Shown here piece by piece: positions 24,736 through 39,600 of a stretch of DNA of 64,000 nucleotides. This DNA is from Eutreptiella sp. 'Long Island Sound 2002' (Eukaryota; Euglenozoa; Euglenophyceae; Eutreptiales; Eutreptiaceae). The notes below the pieces were generated by a model. The model was not told the DNA's origin, searched no databases, and saw only the letters and a program-made list of their open reading frames with translations. Numbering within the stretch: the stretch's first letter is position 1; every line of letters begins with the position of its first letter. Location of the stretch: contig OZ038389.1 in the NCBI GenBank assembly GCA_964036045.1, positions 42,469,119 through 42,533,118 on the forward strand, in the 5' to 3' direction. Position numbers and translations under genes: made by a program.

Positions 24736-27700
24736 CCAAAACGAATGCTTTTGGGCACATTCGGGCTTGGGATCAATTTGGTCCCAACTCCCGGAATTCC
24801 CAAAACGAATGCTTTTGGGCACGTTCGGGCTTGGGCCCAATTTGGTCCCAGCTCCCGAAATGCCCAAAACGAATGCTTTTGGGCACATTCGGGCTTGGGC
24901 CCAATTTGGTCCCAACTCCCGGAATGCCCAAAACGAATGCTTGTGGGCACATTCGGGCTTGGGCCCAATTTGGTCCCAACTCCCGAAATGCCCAAAACGA
25001 ATGCTCTTCGGCACATTCGGGCTTGGGCCCAATTTGGTCCCAACTCCCGGAAAGCCCAAAACGAATGCTTTTGGGCACATTCGGGCTTGGGCCCAATTTG
25101 GTCCCAACTCCCGGAAGGCCCAAAACGAATGCTTTTGGGCACATTCGGGCTTGGGCCCAATTTGGTCCCAACTCCCGGAATTCCCTAAACGAATGCTTTT
25201 GGGCACATTCGGGCTTGGGCCCAATTTGGTCCCAACTCCCGGAATTCCCAAAACGAATGCTTTTGGGCACATTCGGGCTTGGGCCCAATTTGGTCCCACC
25301 TCCCGGAATGCCCAAAACGAATGCTTTTGGGCACATTCGGGCTTGGGCCCAACTTGGTCCCAACTCCCGGAATGCCCAAAACGAATGCTTTTGGGCACAT
25401 TCGGGCTTGGGCCCAATTTGGTCCCAACTCCTGGAATGCCCAAAACGAATGTTTTTGGGCACATTCGGGCTTGGGCCCAATTTGGTCCCAGCTCCCGAAA
25501 TGCCCAAAACGAATGCTTTTGGGCACATTCGGGCTTGGGCCCAATTTGGTCCCAACTCCCGGAATGCCCAAAACGAATGCTTTTGGGCACATTCGGGCTT
25601 GGGCCCAATTTGGTCCCAACTCCCGGAATGCCCAAAACGAATGCTTGTGGGCACATTCGGGCTTGGGCCCAATTTGGTCCCAACTCCCGAAATGCCCAAA
25701 ACGAATGCTCTTCGGCACATTCGGGCTTGGGCCCAATTTGGTCCCAACTCCCGGAAAGCCCAAAACGAATGCTTTTGGGCACATTCGGGCTTGGGCCCAA
25801 TTTGGTCCCAACTCCCGGAAGGCCCAAAACGAATGCTTTTGGGCACATTCGGGCTTGGGCCCAATTTGGTCCCAACTCCCGGAATTCCCTAAACGAATGC
25901 TTTTGGGCACATTCGGGCTTGGGCCCAATTTGGTCCCAACTCCCGGAATTCCCAAAACGAATGCTTTTGGGCACATTCGGGCTTGGGCCCAATTTGGTCC
26001 CACCTCCCGGAATGCCCAAAACGAATGCTTTTGGGCACATTCGGGCTTGGGCCCAACTTGGTCCCAACTCCCGGAATGCCCAAAACGAATGCTTTTGGGC
26101 ACATTCGGGCTTGGGCCCAATTTGGTCCCAACTCCTGGAATGCCCAAAACGAATGTTTTTGGGCACATTCGGGCTTGGGCCCAATTTGGTCCCAACTCCC
26201 GGAATGCCCAAAACAAATGCTTTTGGGCACATTCGGGCTTGGGATCAATTTGGTCCCAACTCCCGGAATTCCCAAAACGAATGCTTTTGGGCACGTTCGG
26301 GCTTGGGCCCAATTTGGTCCCAGCTCCCGAAATGCCCAAAACGAATGCTTTTGGGCACATTCGGGCTTGGGCCCAATTTGGTCCCAACTCCCGGAATGCC
26401 CAAAACGAATGCTTTTGGGCACATTCGGGCTTGGGCCCAAATTGGTCCCAACTCCCGGAATGCCCAAAACGAATGCTTGTGGGCACATTCGGGCTTGGGC
26501 CCAATTTGGTCCCAACTCCCGAAATGCCCAAAACGAATGCTCTTCGGCACATTCGGGCTTGGGCCCAATTTGGTCCCAACTCCCGGAAAGCGCAAAACGA
26601 ATGCTTTTGGGCACATTCGGGCTTGGGCCCAATTTGGTCCCAACTCCCGGAAGGCCCAAAACGAATGCTTTTGGGCACATTCGGGCTTGGGCCCAATTTG
26701 GTCCCAACTCCCGGAATTCCCTAAACGAATGCTTTTGGGCACATTCGGGCTTGGGCCCAATTTGGTCCCAACTCCCGGAATTCCCAAAACGAATGCTTTT
26801 GGGCACATTCGGGCTTGGGCCCAATTTGGTCCCAACTCCCGGAATTCCCAAAACGAATGCTTTTGGGCACATTCGGGCTTGCGCCCAATTTGGTCCCAAC
26901 TCCTGGAAATCCCAAAACGAATGCTTTTGGGCACATTCGGGCTTGGGCCCAATTTGGTCCCAACTCCCGGAATTCCCAAAACGAATGCTTTTGGGCACAT
27001 TCGGGCTTGGGCCCAATTTGGTCCCAACTCCCGGAATGCCCAAAACGAATGCTTTTGGGCACATTCGGGCTTGGGCCCAATTTGGTCCCAACTCCCGGAA
27101 TTCCCAAAACGAATGCTTTTGGGCACATTCGGGCTTGGGCCCAATTTGGTCCCAACTCCCGGAAATCCCAAAACGAATGCTTTTGGGCACATTCGGGCTT
27201 GGGCCCAATTTGGTCCCAACTCCAGGAATTCCCAAAACGAATGCTTTCGGGCACATTCGGGCTCGGGCCCAATTTGGTCCCAACTCCCGAAATGCCCAAA
27301 ACGAATGCTTTTGGGCACGTTCGGGCTTGGGCCCAATTTGGTCCCAACTCCCGAAATGCCCAAAACGAATGCTTTTGGGCACATTCGGGCTTGGGCCCAA
27401 TTTGGTCCCAACTCCCGGAATGCCCAAAACGAATGCTTTTGGGCACATTCGGGCTTGGGCCCAATTTGGTCCCAACTCCCGGAATGCCCAAAACGAATGC
27501 TTTTGGGCACATTCGGGCTTGGGCCCAATTTGGTCCCAACTCCCGAAATGCCCAAAACGAATGCTCTTCGGCACATTCGGGCTTGGGCCCAATTTGGTCC
27601 CAACTCCCGGAATGCCCAAAAAGAATGCTTTTGGGCACATTCGGGCTTGGGCCCAATTTGGTCCCAACTCCCGGAAGGCCCAAAACAAATGCTTTTGGGC

Positions 27701-30649
27701 ACATTCGGGCTTGGGCCCAATTTGGTCCCAACTCCCGGAATTCCCAAAACGAATGCTTTTGGGCACATTCGGGCTTGGGCCCAATTTGGTCCCAACTCCC
27801 GGAATTCCCAAAACGAATGCTTTTGGGCACATTCGGGCTTGGGCCCAATTTGGTCCCAACTCCCGGAATTCCCAAAACGAATGCTTTTGGGCACATTCGG
27901 GCTTGGGCCCAATTTGGTCCCAACTCCTGGAAATCCCAAAACGAATGCTTTTGGGCACATTCGGGCTTGGGCCCAATTTGGTCCCAACTCCCGGAATTCC
28001 CAAAACGAATGCTTTTGGGCACTTTCGGGCTTGGGCCCAATTTGGTCCCAACTCCCGAAATGCCCAAAACGAATGCTTTTGGGCACATTCGGGCTTGGGC
28101 CCAATTTGGTCCCAACTCCCGGAATTCCCAAAACGAATGCTTTTGGGCACATTCGGGCTTGGGCCCAATTTGGTCCCAACTCCCGGAAATCCCAAAACGA
28201 ATGCTTTTGGGCACATTCGGGCTTGGGCCCAATTTGGTCCCAACTCCCGGAATTCCCAAAACGAATGCTTTTGGGCACATTCGGGCTTGGGCCCAATTTG
28301 GTCCCAACTCCCGAAATGCCCAAAACGAATGCTTTTGGGCACATTCGGGCTTGGGCCCAATTTGGTCCCAACTCCCGGAATGCCCAAAACGAATGCTTTT
28401 GGGCACATTCGGGCTTGGGCCCAATTTGGTCCCAACTCCCGGAATGCCCAAAACGAATGCTTTTGGGCACATTCGGGCTTGGGGCCAATTTGGTCCCAAC
28501 TCCCGGAATGCCCAAAACCAATGCTCTTCGGCACATTCGGGCTTGGGCCCAATTTGGTCCCAACTCCCGGAATGCCCAAAACAAATGCTTTTGGGCACAT
28601 TCGGGCTTGGGCCCAATTTGGTCCCAACTCCCGGAATGCCCAAAACGAATGCTTTTGGGCACATTCGGGCTTGGGCCCAGTTTGGTCCCAACTCCCGGAA
28701 TGCCCAAAACGAATGCTTTTGGGCACATTCGGGCTTGGGATCAATTTGGTCCCAACTCCCGGAATTCCCAAAACGAATGCTTTTGGGCACGTTCGGGCTT
28801 GGGCCCAATTTGGTCCCAACTCCCGAAATGCCCAAAACGAATGTTTTTGGGCACATTCGGGCTTGGGCCCAGTTTGGTCCCAACTCCCGGAATGCCCAAA
28901 ACGAATGCTTTTGGGCACATTCGGGCTTGGGCCCAATTTGGTCCCAACTCCCGGAATTCCCAAAACGAATGCTTTTAGGCACGTTCGGGCTTGGGCCCAA
29001 TTTGGTCCCAACTCCCGAAATGCCCAAAACGAATGCTTTTGGGCACATTCGGGCTTGGGCCCAATTTGGTCCCAACTCCCGGAATGCCCAAAACGAATGC
29101 TTTTGGGCACATTCGGGCTTGGGCCCAATTTGGTCCCAACTCCCGGAATGCCCAAAACGAATGCTTTTGGGCACATTCGGGCTTGGGCCCAATTTGGTCC
29201 CAACTCCCGGAAGGCCCAAAACGAATGCTTTTGGGCACATTCGGGCTTGGGCCCAATTTGGTCCCAACTCCCGGAATTCCCAAAACGAATGCTTTTGGGC
29301 ACATTCGGGCTTGGGCCCAATTTGGTCCCAACTCCCGGAATTCCCAAAACGAATGCTTTTGGGCACATTCGGGCTTGGGCCCAATTTGGTCCCAACTCCC
29401 GGAATTCCCAAAACGAATGCTTTTGGGCACATTCGGGCTTGGGCCCAATTTGGTCCCAACTCCCGAAATGCCCAAAACGAATGCTTTTGGGCACGTTCGG
29501 GCTTGGGCCCAATTTGGTCCCAACTCCCGAAATGCCCAAAACGAATGTTTTTGGGCACATTCGGGCTTGGGCCCAGTTTGGTCCCAACTCCCGGAATGCC
29601 CAAAACGAATGCTTTTGGGCACATTCGGGCTTGGGCCCAATTTGGTCCCAACTCCCGGAATTCCCAAAACGAATGCTTTTGGGCACGTTCGGGCTTGGGC
29701 CCAATTTGGTCCCAACTCCCGAAATGCCCAAAACGAATGCTTTTGGGCACATTCGGGCTTGGGCCCAATTTGGTCCCAACTCCCGGAATGCCCAAAACGA
29801 ATGCTTTTGGGCACATTCGGGCTTGGGCCCAATTTGGTCCCAACTCCCGGAATGCCCAAAACGAATGCTTTTGGGCACATTCGGGCTTGGGCCCAATTTG
29901 GTCCCAACTCCCGGAAGGCCCAAAACGAATGCTTTTGGGCACATTCGGGCTTGGGCCCAATTTGGTCCCAACTCCCGGAATTCCCAAAACGAATGCTTTT
30001 GGGCACATTCGGGCTTGGGCCCAATTTGGTCCCAACTCCCGGAATTCCCAAAACGAATGCTTTTCGGCACATTCGGGCTTGGGCCCAATTTGGTCCCAAC
30101 TCCCGGAATTCCCAAAACGAAAGCTTTTGGGCACATTCGGGCTTGGGCCCAATTTGGTCCCAACTCCTGGAAATCCCAAAACGAATGCTTTTGGGCACAT
30201 TCGGGCTTGGGCCCAATTTGGTCCCAACTCCCGGAATTCCCAAAACGAATGCTTTTGGGCACATTCGGGCTTGGGCCCAATTTGGTCCCAACTCCCGGAA
30301 TTCCCAAAACGAATGCTTTTGGGCACATTCGGGCTTGGGCCCAATTTGGTCCCAACTCCCGGAAATCCCAAAACGAATGCTTTTGGGCACATTCGGGCTT
30401 GGGCCCAATTTGGTCCCAACTCCAGGAATTCCCAAAACGAATGCTTTCGGGCACATTCGGGCTTGGGCCCAATTTGGTCCCAACTCCCGAAATGCCCAAA
30501 ACGAATGCTTTTGGGCACGTTCGGGCTTGGGCCCAATTTGGTCCCAACTCCCGAAATGCCCAAAACGAATGCTTTTGGGCACATTCGGGCTTGGGCCCAA
30601 TGCGGTCCCAACTCCCGGAATGCCCAAAACGAATGCTTTTGGGCACATT
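24271..30649 (+). repeat. Satellite segment 5a, forward, subfamily A
   Basis: Forward units with the A-type GGTCCCAAC. Its first 465 bp is the mirrored copy of 10,433-10,897. It contains block duplications offset by 11 and 13 units (marker CCCTAAACG at about 25,184, 25,888 and 26,720). A 50-unit (3,200-bp) direct repeat is marked by TCCAGGAATT at 27,221 and 30,421. Confidence 0.93.
24930..26724 (+). repeat. 11- and 13-unit higher-order duplications
   Basis: Three related blocks share GCTTGTGGGC (about 24,939, 25,643, 26,475) and CCCTAAACG (about 25,184, 25,888, 26,720). Offsets are 704 and 832 bp, that is 11 and 13 units. The blocks differ internally by insertion or loss of whole units. Confidence 0.8.
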
Positions 30650-33600
30650 CGGGCTTGGGAGTGCCCAAAACGAATGCTTTTGGGCACATTCGGGCTTGGG
30701 CCCAATTTGGTCCGAACTCCCGGAATGCCCAAAACCAATGCTTTTGGGCACATTCGGGCTTGGGCCCAGATTGGTCCGAACTCCCGGAATGCCCAAAACG
30801 AATGCTTTTGGGCACATTCGGGCTTGGGCCCAATTTGGTCCCAACTCCCGGAATGCCCAAAACGAATGCTTTTGGGCACATTCGGGCTTGGGCCCAATTT
30901 GGTCCGAACTCCCGGAATTCCCAAAACGAATGCTTTTGGGCACATTCGGGCTTGGGCCCAGTTTGGTCGGAACTCCCGGAATTCCCAAAACGAATGCTTT
31001 TGGGCACATTCGGGCTTGGGCCCAGTTTGGTCCGAACTCCCGGAATTCCCAAAACCAATGCTTTTGGGCACATTCGGGCTTGGGCCCAATTAGGTCCGAA
31101 CTCCCGGAATGCCCAAAACCAATGCTTTTGGGCACATTCGGGCTTGGGCCCAAATTGGTCCGAACTCCCGGAATGCCCAAAACGAATGCTTTTGGGCACA
31201 TTCGGGCTTGGGCCCAATTAAGTCCCAACTCCCGGAATGCCCAAAACGAATGCTTTTGGGCACATTCGGGCTTGGGCCCAATTTGGTCCGAACTCCCGGA
31301 ATTCCCAAAACGAATGCTTTTGGGCACATTCGGGCTTGGGCCCAGTTTGGTCGGAACTCCCGGAATTCCCAAAACGAATGCTTTTGGGCACATTCGGGCT
31401 TGAGCCCAATTTGGTCCCAACTCCCGGAATGCCCAAAACGAATGCTTTTGGGCACATTCGGGCTTGGGCCCAATTTGGTCCCAACTCCCGGAATGCCCAA
31501 AACGAATGCTTTTGGGCACATTCGGGCTTGGGCCCAATTTGGTCCGAACTCCCGGAATGCCGAAAACGAATGCTTTTGGGCACATTCGGGCTTGGGCCCA
31601 ATTTGGTCCGAACTCCCAGAATGCCGAAAACGAATGTTTTTGGGCACATTCGGGCTTGAGCCCAATTCGGTCCCAACTCCCAGAATGCCCAAAACGAATG
31701 CTTTTGGGCACCTTCGGGCTTGGGCCCAATTTGGTCCCAACTCCCGGAATGCCCAAAACGAATGCTTTTGGGCACCTTCGGGCTTGGGCCCAATTTGGTC
31801 CCAACTCCCGGAATGCCCAAAACGAATGCTTTTGGGCACATTCGGGCTTGGGCCCAATTTGGTCCGAACTCCCGGAATCCCGAAAACGAATGCTTTTGGG
31901 CACATTCGGGCTTGGGCCCAATTTGGTCCCAACTCCCAGAGTGCCCAAAACGAATGCTTTTGGGCACATTCGGGCTTGGGCCCCATTTGGTCCGAACTCC
32001 CGGAATGCCCAAAACCAATGCTTTTGGGCACATTCGGGCTTGGGCCCAAATTGGTCCGAACTCCCGGAATGCCCAAAACGAATGCTTTTGGGCACATTCG
32101 GGCTTGGGCCCAATTGAGTCCCAACTCCCGGAAGGCCCAAAACGAATGCTTTTGGGCACATTCGGGCTTGGGCCCAATTTGGTCCGAACTCCCGGAATTC
32201 CCAAAACGAATGCTTTTGGGCACATTCGGGCTTGGGCCCAGTTTGGTCGGAACTCCCGGAATTCCCAAAACGAATGCTTTTGGGCACATTCGGGCTTGGG
32301 CCCAGTTTGGTCGGAACTCCCGGAATTCCCAAAACGAATGCTTTTGGGCACCTTCGGGCTTGGGCCCAATTTGGTCCGAACTCCCGGAATGCCCAAAACC
32401 AATGCTTTTGGGCACATTCGGGCTTGGGCCCAATTTGGTCCGAACTCCCGGAATGCCCAAAACCAATGCTTTTGGGCACATTCGGGCTTGGGCCCAAATT
32501 GGTCCGAACTCCCGGAATGCCCAAAACGAATGCTTTTGGGCACATTCGGGCTTGGGCCCAATTAAGTCCCAACTCCCGGAATGCCCAAAACGAATGCTTT
32601 TGGGCACATTCGGGCTTGGGCCCAATTTGGTCCGAACTCCCGGAATTCCCAAAACGAATGCTTTTGGGCACATTCGGGCTTGGGCCCAGTTTGGTCGGAA
32701 CTCCCGGAATTCCCAAAACGAATGCTTTTGGGCACATTCGGGGTTGGGCCTGATTTGGTCCCAACTCCCGAAATGCCCAAAACGAATGCTTTTGGGCACA
32801 TTCGGGCTTGAGCCCAATATGGTCCGAACTCCCGGAATGCCCAAAACGAATGCTTTTGGGCACATTCGGGCTTGGGCCCAATTTGGTCCGAACTCCCGGA
32901 AATCCCAAAGCGAATGCTTTTGGGCACAGTCGGGCTTGGGCCCAGTTTGGTCCGAACTCCCGGAATGCCGAAACCGAATGTTTTTGGGCACATTCCAGCT
33001 TGGGCCCAGTGTGGTCCGAACTCCAGGAATGCCGTAAAAGATTGCTTTTGGGCACATTCGGGCTTGGGCCCAATTTGGTCCCAACTCCCGGAATGCCCAA
33101 AACGAATGCTTTTGGGCACATTCGGGCTTGGGCCCAATTTGGTCCCAACTCCCGGAATGCCCAAAACGAATGCTTTTGGGCACACTCGGGCTTGGGCCCA
33201 ATTTGGTCCCAACTCCCGGAATGCCCAAAACGAATGCTTTTGGGCACATTCGGGCTTGGGCCCAATTTGGTCCGAACTCCCGGAATGCCCAAAACGAATG
33301 CTTTTGGGCACATTCGGGCTTGGGCCCAATTTGGTCCGAACTCCCGGAATCCCGAAAACGAATGCTTTTGGGCACATTCGGGCTTGGGCCCAATTTGGTC
33401 CCAACTCCCAGAGTGCCCAAAACGAATGCTTTTGGGCACATTCGGGCTTGGGCCCAATTTGGTCCGAACTCCCGGAATGCCCAAAACCAATGCTTTTGGG
33501 CACATTCGGGCTTGGGCCCAAATTGGTCCGAACTCCCGGAATGCCCAAAACGAATGCTTTTGGGCACATTCGGGCTTGGGCCCAATTGAGTCCCAACTCC

Positions 33601-36600
33601 CGGAATGCCCAAAACGAATGCTTTTGGGCACATTCGGGCTTGGGCCCAATTTGGTCCGAACTCCCGGAATTCCCAAAACGAATGCTTTTGGGCACATTCG
33701 GGCTTGGGCCCAGTTTGGTCGGAACTCCCGGAATTCCCAAAACGAATGCTTTTGGGCACATTCGGGCTTGGGCCCAGTTTGGTCGGAACTCCCGGAATTC
33801 CCAAAACGAATGCTTTTGGGCACCTTCGGGCTTGGGCCCAATTTGGTCCGAACTCCCGGAATGCCCAAAACCAATGCTTTTGGGCACATTCGGGCTTGGG
33901 CCCAATTTGGTCCGAACTCCCGGAATGCCCAAAACCAATGCTTTTGGGCACATTCGGGCTTGGGCCCAAATTGGTCCGAACTCCCGGAATGCCCAAAACG
34001 AATGCTTTTGGGCACATTCGGGCTTGGGCCCAATTAAGTCCCAACTCCCGGAATGCCCAAAACGAATGCTTTTGGGCACATTCGGGCTTGGGCCCAATTT
34101 GGTCCGAACTCCCGGAATTCCCAAAACGAATGCTTTTGGGCACATTCGGGCTTGGGCCCAGTTTGGTCGGAACTCCCGGAATTCCCAAAACGAATGCTTT
34201 TGGGCACATTCGGGGTTGGGCCTGATTTGGTCCCAACTCCCGAAATGCCCAAAACGAATGCTTTTGGGCACATTCGGGCTTGAGCCCAATATGGTCCGAA
34301 CTCCCGGAATGCCCAAAACGAATGCTTTTGGGCACATTCGGGCTTGGGCCCAATTTGGTCCGAACTCCCGGAAATCCCAAAGCGAATGCTTTTGGGCACA
34401 GTCGGGCTTGGGCCCAGTTTGGTCCGAACTCCCGGAATGCCGAAACCGAATGTTTTTGGGCACATTCCAGCTTGGGCCCAGTGCGGTCCGAACTCCAGGA
34501 ATGCCGTAAAAGATTGCTTTTGGGCACATTCGGGCTTGGGCCCAATTTGGTCCCAACTCCCGGAATGCCCAAAACGAATGCTTTTGGGCACATTCGGGCT
34601 TGGGCCCAATTTGGTCCCAACTCCCGGAATGCCCAAAACGAATGCTTTTGGGCACACTCGGGCTGGGGCCCAATTTGGTCCCAACTCCCGGAATGCCCAA
34701 AACGAATGCTTTTGGGCACATTCGGGCTTGGGCCCAATTTGGTCCGAACTCCCGGAAATCCCAAAACGAATGCTTTTGGGCACAATCGGGCTTGGGCCCA
34801 ATTTGGTCCGAACTCCAGGAATGCCGAAAACGAATGCTTTTGGGCACATTCGGGCTTGGGCCCAATTTGGTCCCAACTCCCGGAATGCCCAAAACGAATG
34901 CTTTTGGGCACAACCGGGCTTGAGCCCAATTTGGTTCGAACTCCCGGAATGCCGAAAACGAGTGTTTTTGGGCACATTCGGGCTTGGGCCCAGTTTGGTC
35001 CGAACTCCAGGAATGCCGAAAACGAATGCTTTTGAGCACATTCGGGCTTGGGCCCAATTTGGTCCCAACTCCCGGAATGCCCAAAACGAATGCTTTTGGG
35101 CACATTCGGGCTTGGGCCCAATTTGGTCCCAACTCCCGGAATGCCCAAAACGAATGCTTTTGGGCACATTCGGGCTTGGGCCCAATTTGGTCCGAACTCC
35201 CGGAATTCCCAAAACGAATGCTTTTGGGCACAATCGGGCTTGGGCCCAATTTGGTCCGAACTCCCGGAATTCCCAAAACGAATGCTTTTGGGCACATTCG
35301 GGCTGGGGCCCAATTTGGTCCCAACTCCCGGAATGCCCAAAACGAATGCTTTTGGGCACATTCGGGCTTGGGCCCAATTTGGTCCGAACTCCCGGAATGC
35401 CCAAAACGAATGCTTTTGGGCACATTCGGGCTTGGGCCCAATTTGGTCCCAACTCCCGGAATGCCCAAAACGAATGCTTTTGGGCACATTCGGGCTTGGG
35501 CCCAATTGGGTCCGAACTCCCAGAATGCCCAAAACGAATGCTTTTGGGCACATTCGGGCTTGAGCCCAATTTGGTCCCAACTCCCAGAATGCCCAAAACC
35601 AATGCTTTTGGGCACATTGGGGCTTGGGCCCAATTTGGTCCCAACTCCCGGAATGCCCAAAACGAATGCTTTTGGGCACTCTCGGGCTTGGGCCCAATTT
35701 GGTCCGAACTCCCGGAATGCCCAAAACCAATGCTTTTGGGCACATTCGGGCTTGGGCCCAAATTGGTCCGAACTCCCGGAATGCCCAAAACGAATGCTTT
35801 TGGGCACATTCGGGCTTGGGCCCAATTTGGTCCGAACTCCCGGAATTCCCAAAACGAATGCTTTTGGGCACGTTCGGGCTTGGGCCCAATTTGGTCCGAA
35901 CTCCCGGAATTCCCAAAACGAATGCTTTTGGGCACATTCGGGCTTGAGCCCAATTTGGTCCCAACTCCCGGAATGCCCAAAACGAATGCTTTTGGGCACA
36001 TTCGGGCTTGGGCCCAATTTGGTCCGAACTCGCGGAATTCCCAAAACGAATGCTTTTGGGCACATTCGGGCTTGGGCCCAATTTGGTCCCAACTCCCGGA
36101 ATTCCCAAAACGAATGCTTTTGGGCACATTCGGGCTTGGGCCCAATTTGGTCCCAACTCCCAAAATGCCCAAAACGAGTGCTTTTGGGCACATTCGGGCT
36201 TGGGCCCAATTTGGTCCGAACTCCCGGAAATTCCAAAACTAATGCTTTCGGGCACACTCGGGCTTGGGCCCAATTTGGTCCGAACTCCCGGAATGCCGAA
36301 ACCGAATGTTTTTGGGCACATTCCAGGTTGGGCCCAGTTTGGTCCGAACTCCAGGAATGCGGAAAAGGAACGATTTTGGGCACATTCGGGCTTGGGCCCA
36401 ATTTGGTCCCAACTCCCGGAATGCCCAAAACGAATGCTTTTGGGCACATTCGGGCTTGAGCCCAATTTGGTCCGAACTCCCGGAATGCCGAAAACGAATG
36501 TTTTTGGGCACATTCGGGCTTGGGCCCAGTTTGGTCCGAACTCCAGGCATGCCGAAAACGCTTGCTTTTGGGCACATTCGGGCTTGGGCCCAATTTGGTC

Positions 36601-39600
36601 CCAACTCCCGGAATGCCCAAAACGAATGCTTTTGGGCACATTCGGGCTTGGGCCCAATTTGGTCCCAGCTCCCGGAATGCCCAAAACGAATGCTTTTGGG
36701 CATATTCGGGCTTGGGCCCAATTTGGTCCGAACTCCCGGAATTCCCAAAACGAATGCTTTTGGGCACATTCGGGCTTGGGCCCAATTTGGTCCGAACTCC
36801 CGGAATTCCCAAAACGAATGCTTTTGGGCACATTCGGGCTTGGGCCCAATTTGGTCCCAACTCCCGAAATGCCCAAAACGAATGCTTTTGGGCACATTCG
36901 GGCTTGGGCCCAAATTGGTCCGAACTCCCGGAATGCCCAAAACGAATGCTTTTGGGCACATTCGGGCTTGGGCCCAATTCGGTCCCAACTCCCGGAATGC
37001 CCAAAACGAATGCTTTTGGGCACATTCGGGCTTGGGCCCAATTTGGTCCGAACTCCCGGAATTCGCAAAACGAATGCTTTTGGGCACATTCGGGCTCGGG
37101 CCCAATTTGGTCCGAACTCCCGGAATGCCCAAAACGAATGTTTTTGGGCACATTCGGGCTTGGGCCCAATTTGGTCCGAACTCCCGGAAATCCCAAAACG
37201 AATGCTTTTGGGCACAATCGGGCTTGGGCCCAATGTGGTCCCAACTCCTGGAATGCCGAAACCGAATGTTTTTGGGCACATTCCAGCTTGGGCCCAGTTT
37301 GGTCCGAACTCCAGGAATGCCGAAAACGAATGCTTTTGGGCACATTCGGGCTTGGGCCCAATTTGGTCCCAACTCCCGGAATGCCCAAAACGAATGCTTT
37401 TGGGCACATTCGGGCTTGAGCCCAATTTGGTCCGAACTCCCGGAATGCCGAAAACGAATGTTTTTGGGCATATTCGGGCTTGGGCCCAACTTGGTCCGAA
37501 CTCCAGGAATGCCGAAAACGAATGCTTTTGGGCACATTCGGGCTTGGGCCCAATTTGGTCCCAACTCCCGGAATGCCCAAAACGAATGCTTTTGGGCACC
37601 TTCGGGCTTGGGCCCAATTTGGTCCGAGCTCCCGGAATTCCCAAAACGAATGCTTTTGGGCACGTTCGGGCTTGGGCCCAATTTGGTCCGAACTCCCGGA
37701 ATTCCCAAAACGAGTGCTTTTGGGCACATTCGGGCTTGGGCCCAATTTGGTCCCAACTCCCGGAATGCCCAAAACGAATGTTTTTGGGCACATTCGGGCT
37801 TTGGCCCAATTTGGTCCCAACTCCCGGAATGCCCAAAACGACTGCTTTTGGGCACATTCGGGCTTGGGCCCAATTTGGTCCCAACTCCCGGAATTCCCAA
37901 AACGAATGCTTTTGGGCACATTCGGGCTTGGGCCCAATTTGGTCCCAACTCCCGAAATGCCCAAAACGAATGCTTTTGGGCACATTCGGGCTTGGGCCCA
38001 ATTTGGTCCGAACTCCCGGAAATTCCAAAACTAATGCTTTCGGGCACACTCGGGCTTGGGCCCAATTTGGTCCCAACTCCCGGAATGCCCAAAACGAATG
38101 CTTTTGGGCACATTCGGGCTTGAGCCCAATTTGGTCCGAACTGCCGGAATGCCGAAAACGAATGTTTTTGGGCATATTCGGGCTTGGGCCCAACTTGGTC
38201 CGAACTCCAGGAATGCCGAAAACGAATGCTTTTGGGCACATTCGGGCTTGGTCCCAATTTGGTCCCAAGTCCCGGAATGCCCAAAACGAATGCTTTTGGG
38301 CACATTCGGGCTTGGGCCCAATTTGGTCCCAACTCCCGGAATGCCCAAAATGAATGCTTTTGGGCACATTCGGGCTTGGGCCCAATTTGGTCCGAACTCC
38401 CGGAATTCCCAAAACGAATGCTTTTGGGCACGTTCGGGCTTGGGCCCAATTTGGTCCGAACTCCCGGAATTCCCAAAACGAGTGCTTTTGGGCACATTCG
38501 GGCTTGGGCCCAATTTGGTCCCAACTCCCGGAACGCCCAAAACGAATGTTTTTGGGCACATTCGGGCTGTGGCCCAATTTGGTCCCAACTCCCGGAGTGC
38601 CCAAAACGACTGCTTTTGGGCACATTCGGGCTTGGGCCCAATTTGGTCCCAACTCGCGGAATTCCCAAAACGAATGCTTTTGGGCACATTCGGGCTTGGG
38701 CCCAATTTGGTCCCAACTCCCGAAATGCCCAAAACGAATGCTTTTGGGCACATTCGGGCTTGGGCCCAATTTGGTCCGAACTCCCGGAACGCCGAAACCG
38801 AATGTTTTTGGGCACATTCCAGGTTGGGCCCAGTTTGGTCCGAACTCCAGGAATGCCGAAAACGCTTGCTTTTGGGCACGTTCGGGCTTGGGCCCAATTT
38901 GGTCCCAACTCCCGGAATGCCCAAAACGAATGCTTTTGGGCACATTCGGGCTTGGGCCCAATTTGGTCCGAACTCCCGAAATGCCCAAAAGGAATGCTTT
39001 TGGGCACATTCGGGCTTGGGCCCAATCTGGTCCGAACTCCCGGAATTCCCAAAACGAATGCTTTTGGGCACATTCGGGCTTGGGCCCAATTTGGTCCCAA
39101 CTCCCGAAATGCCCAAAACGAATGCTTTTGGGCACATTCGGGCTTGGGCCCAATTTGGTCCCAACTCCCGGAATGCCCAAAACGAATGCTTTTGGGCACA
39201 TTCGGGCTTGGGCCCGATTTTGTCCCAACTCCCGGAATGCCCAAAACGAATGCTTTTGGGCACATTCGGGCTTGGGCCCAATTTGGTCCGAACTCCCGGA
39301 ATGCCCAAAACGAATGCTTTTGGGCACATTGGGGCTTGGGCCCAATTTGGTCCGAACTCCCAGAATGCCCAAAACGAATGCTTTTGGGCACATTCGGGCT
39401 CGGGCCCAAATTGGTCCGAACTCCCGGAATGCCCAAAACGAATGTTTTTGGGCACATTCGGGCTTGGGCCCAATTTGGTCCCAACTCCCGGAATGCCCAA
39501 AACGAATGCTTTTGGGCACATTTGGGCTTGGGCCCAATTTGGTCCGAACTGCCGGAACGCCCGAAAACGAATGCTTTTGGGCACATTCGGGCTTGGGCCC

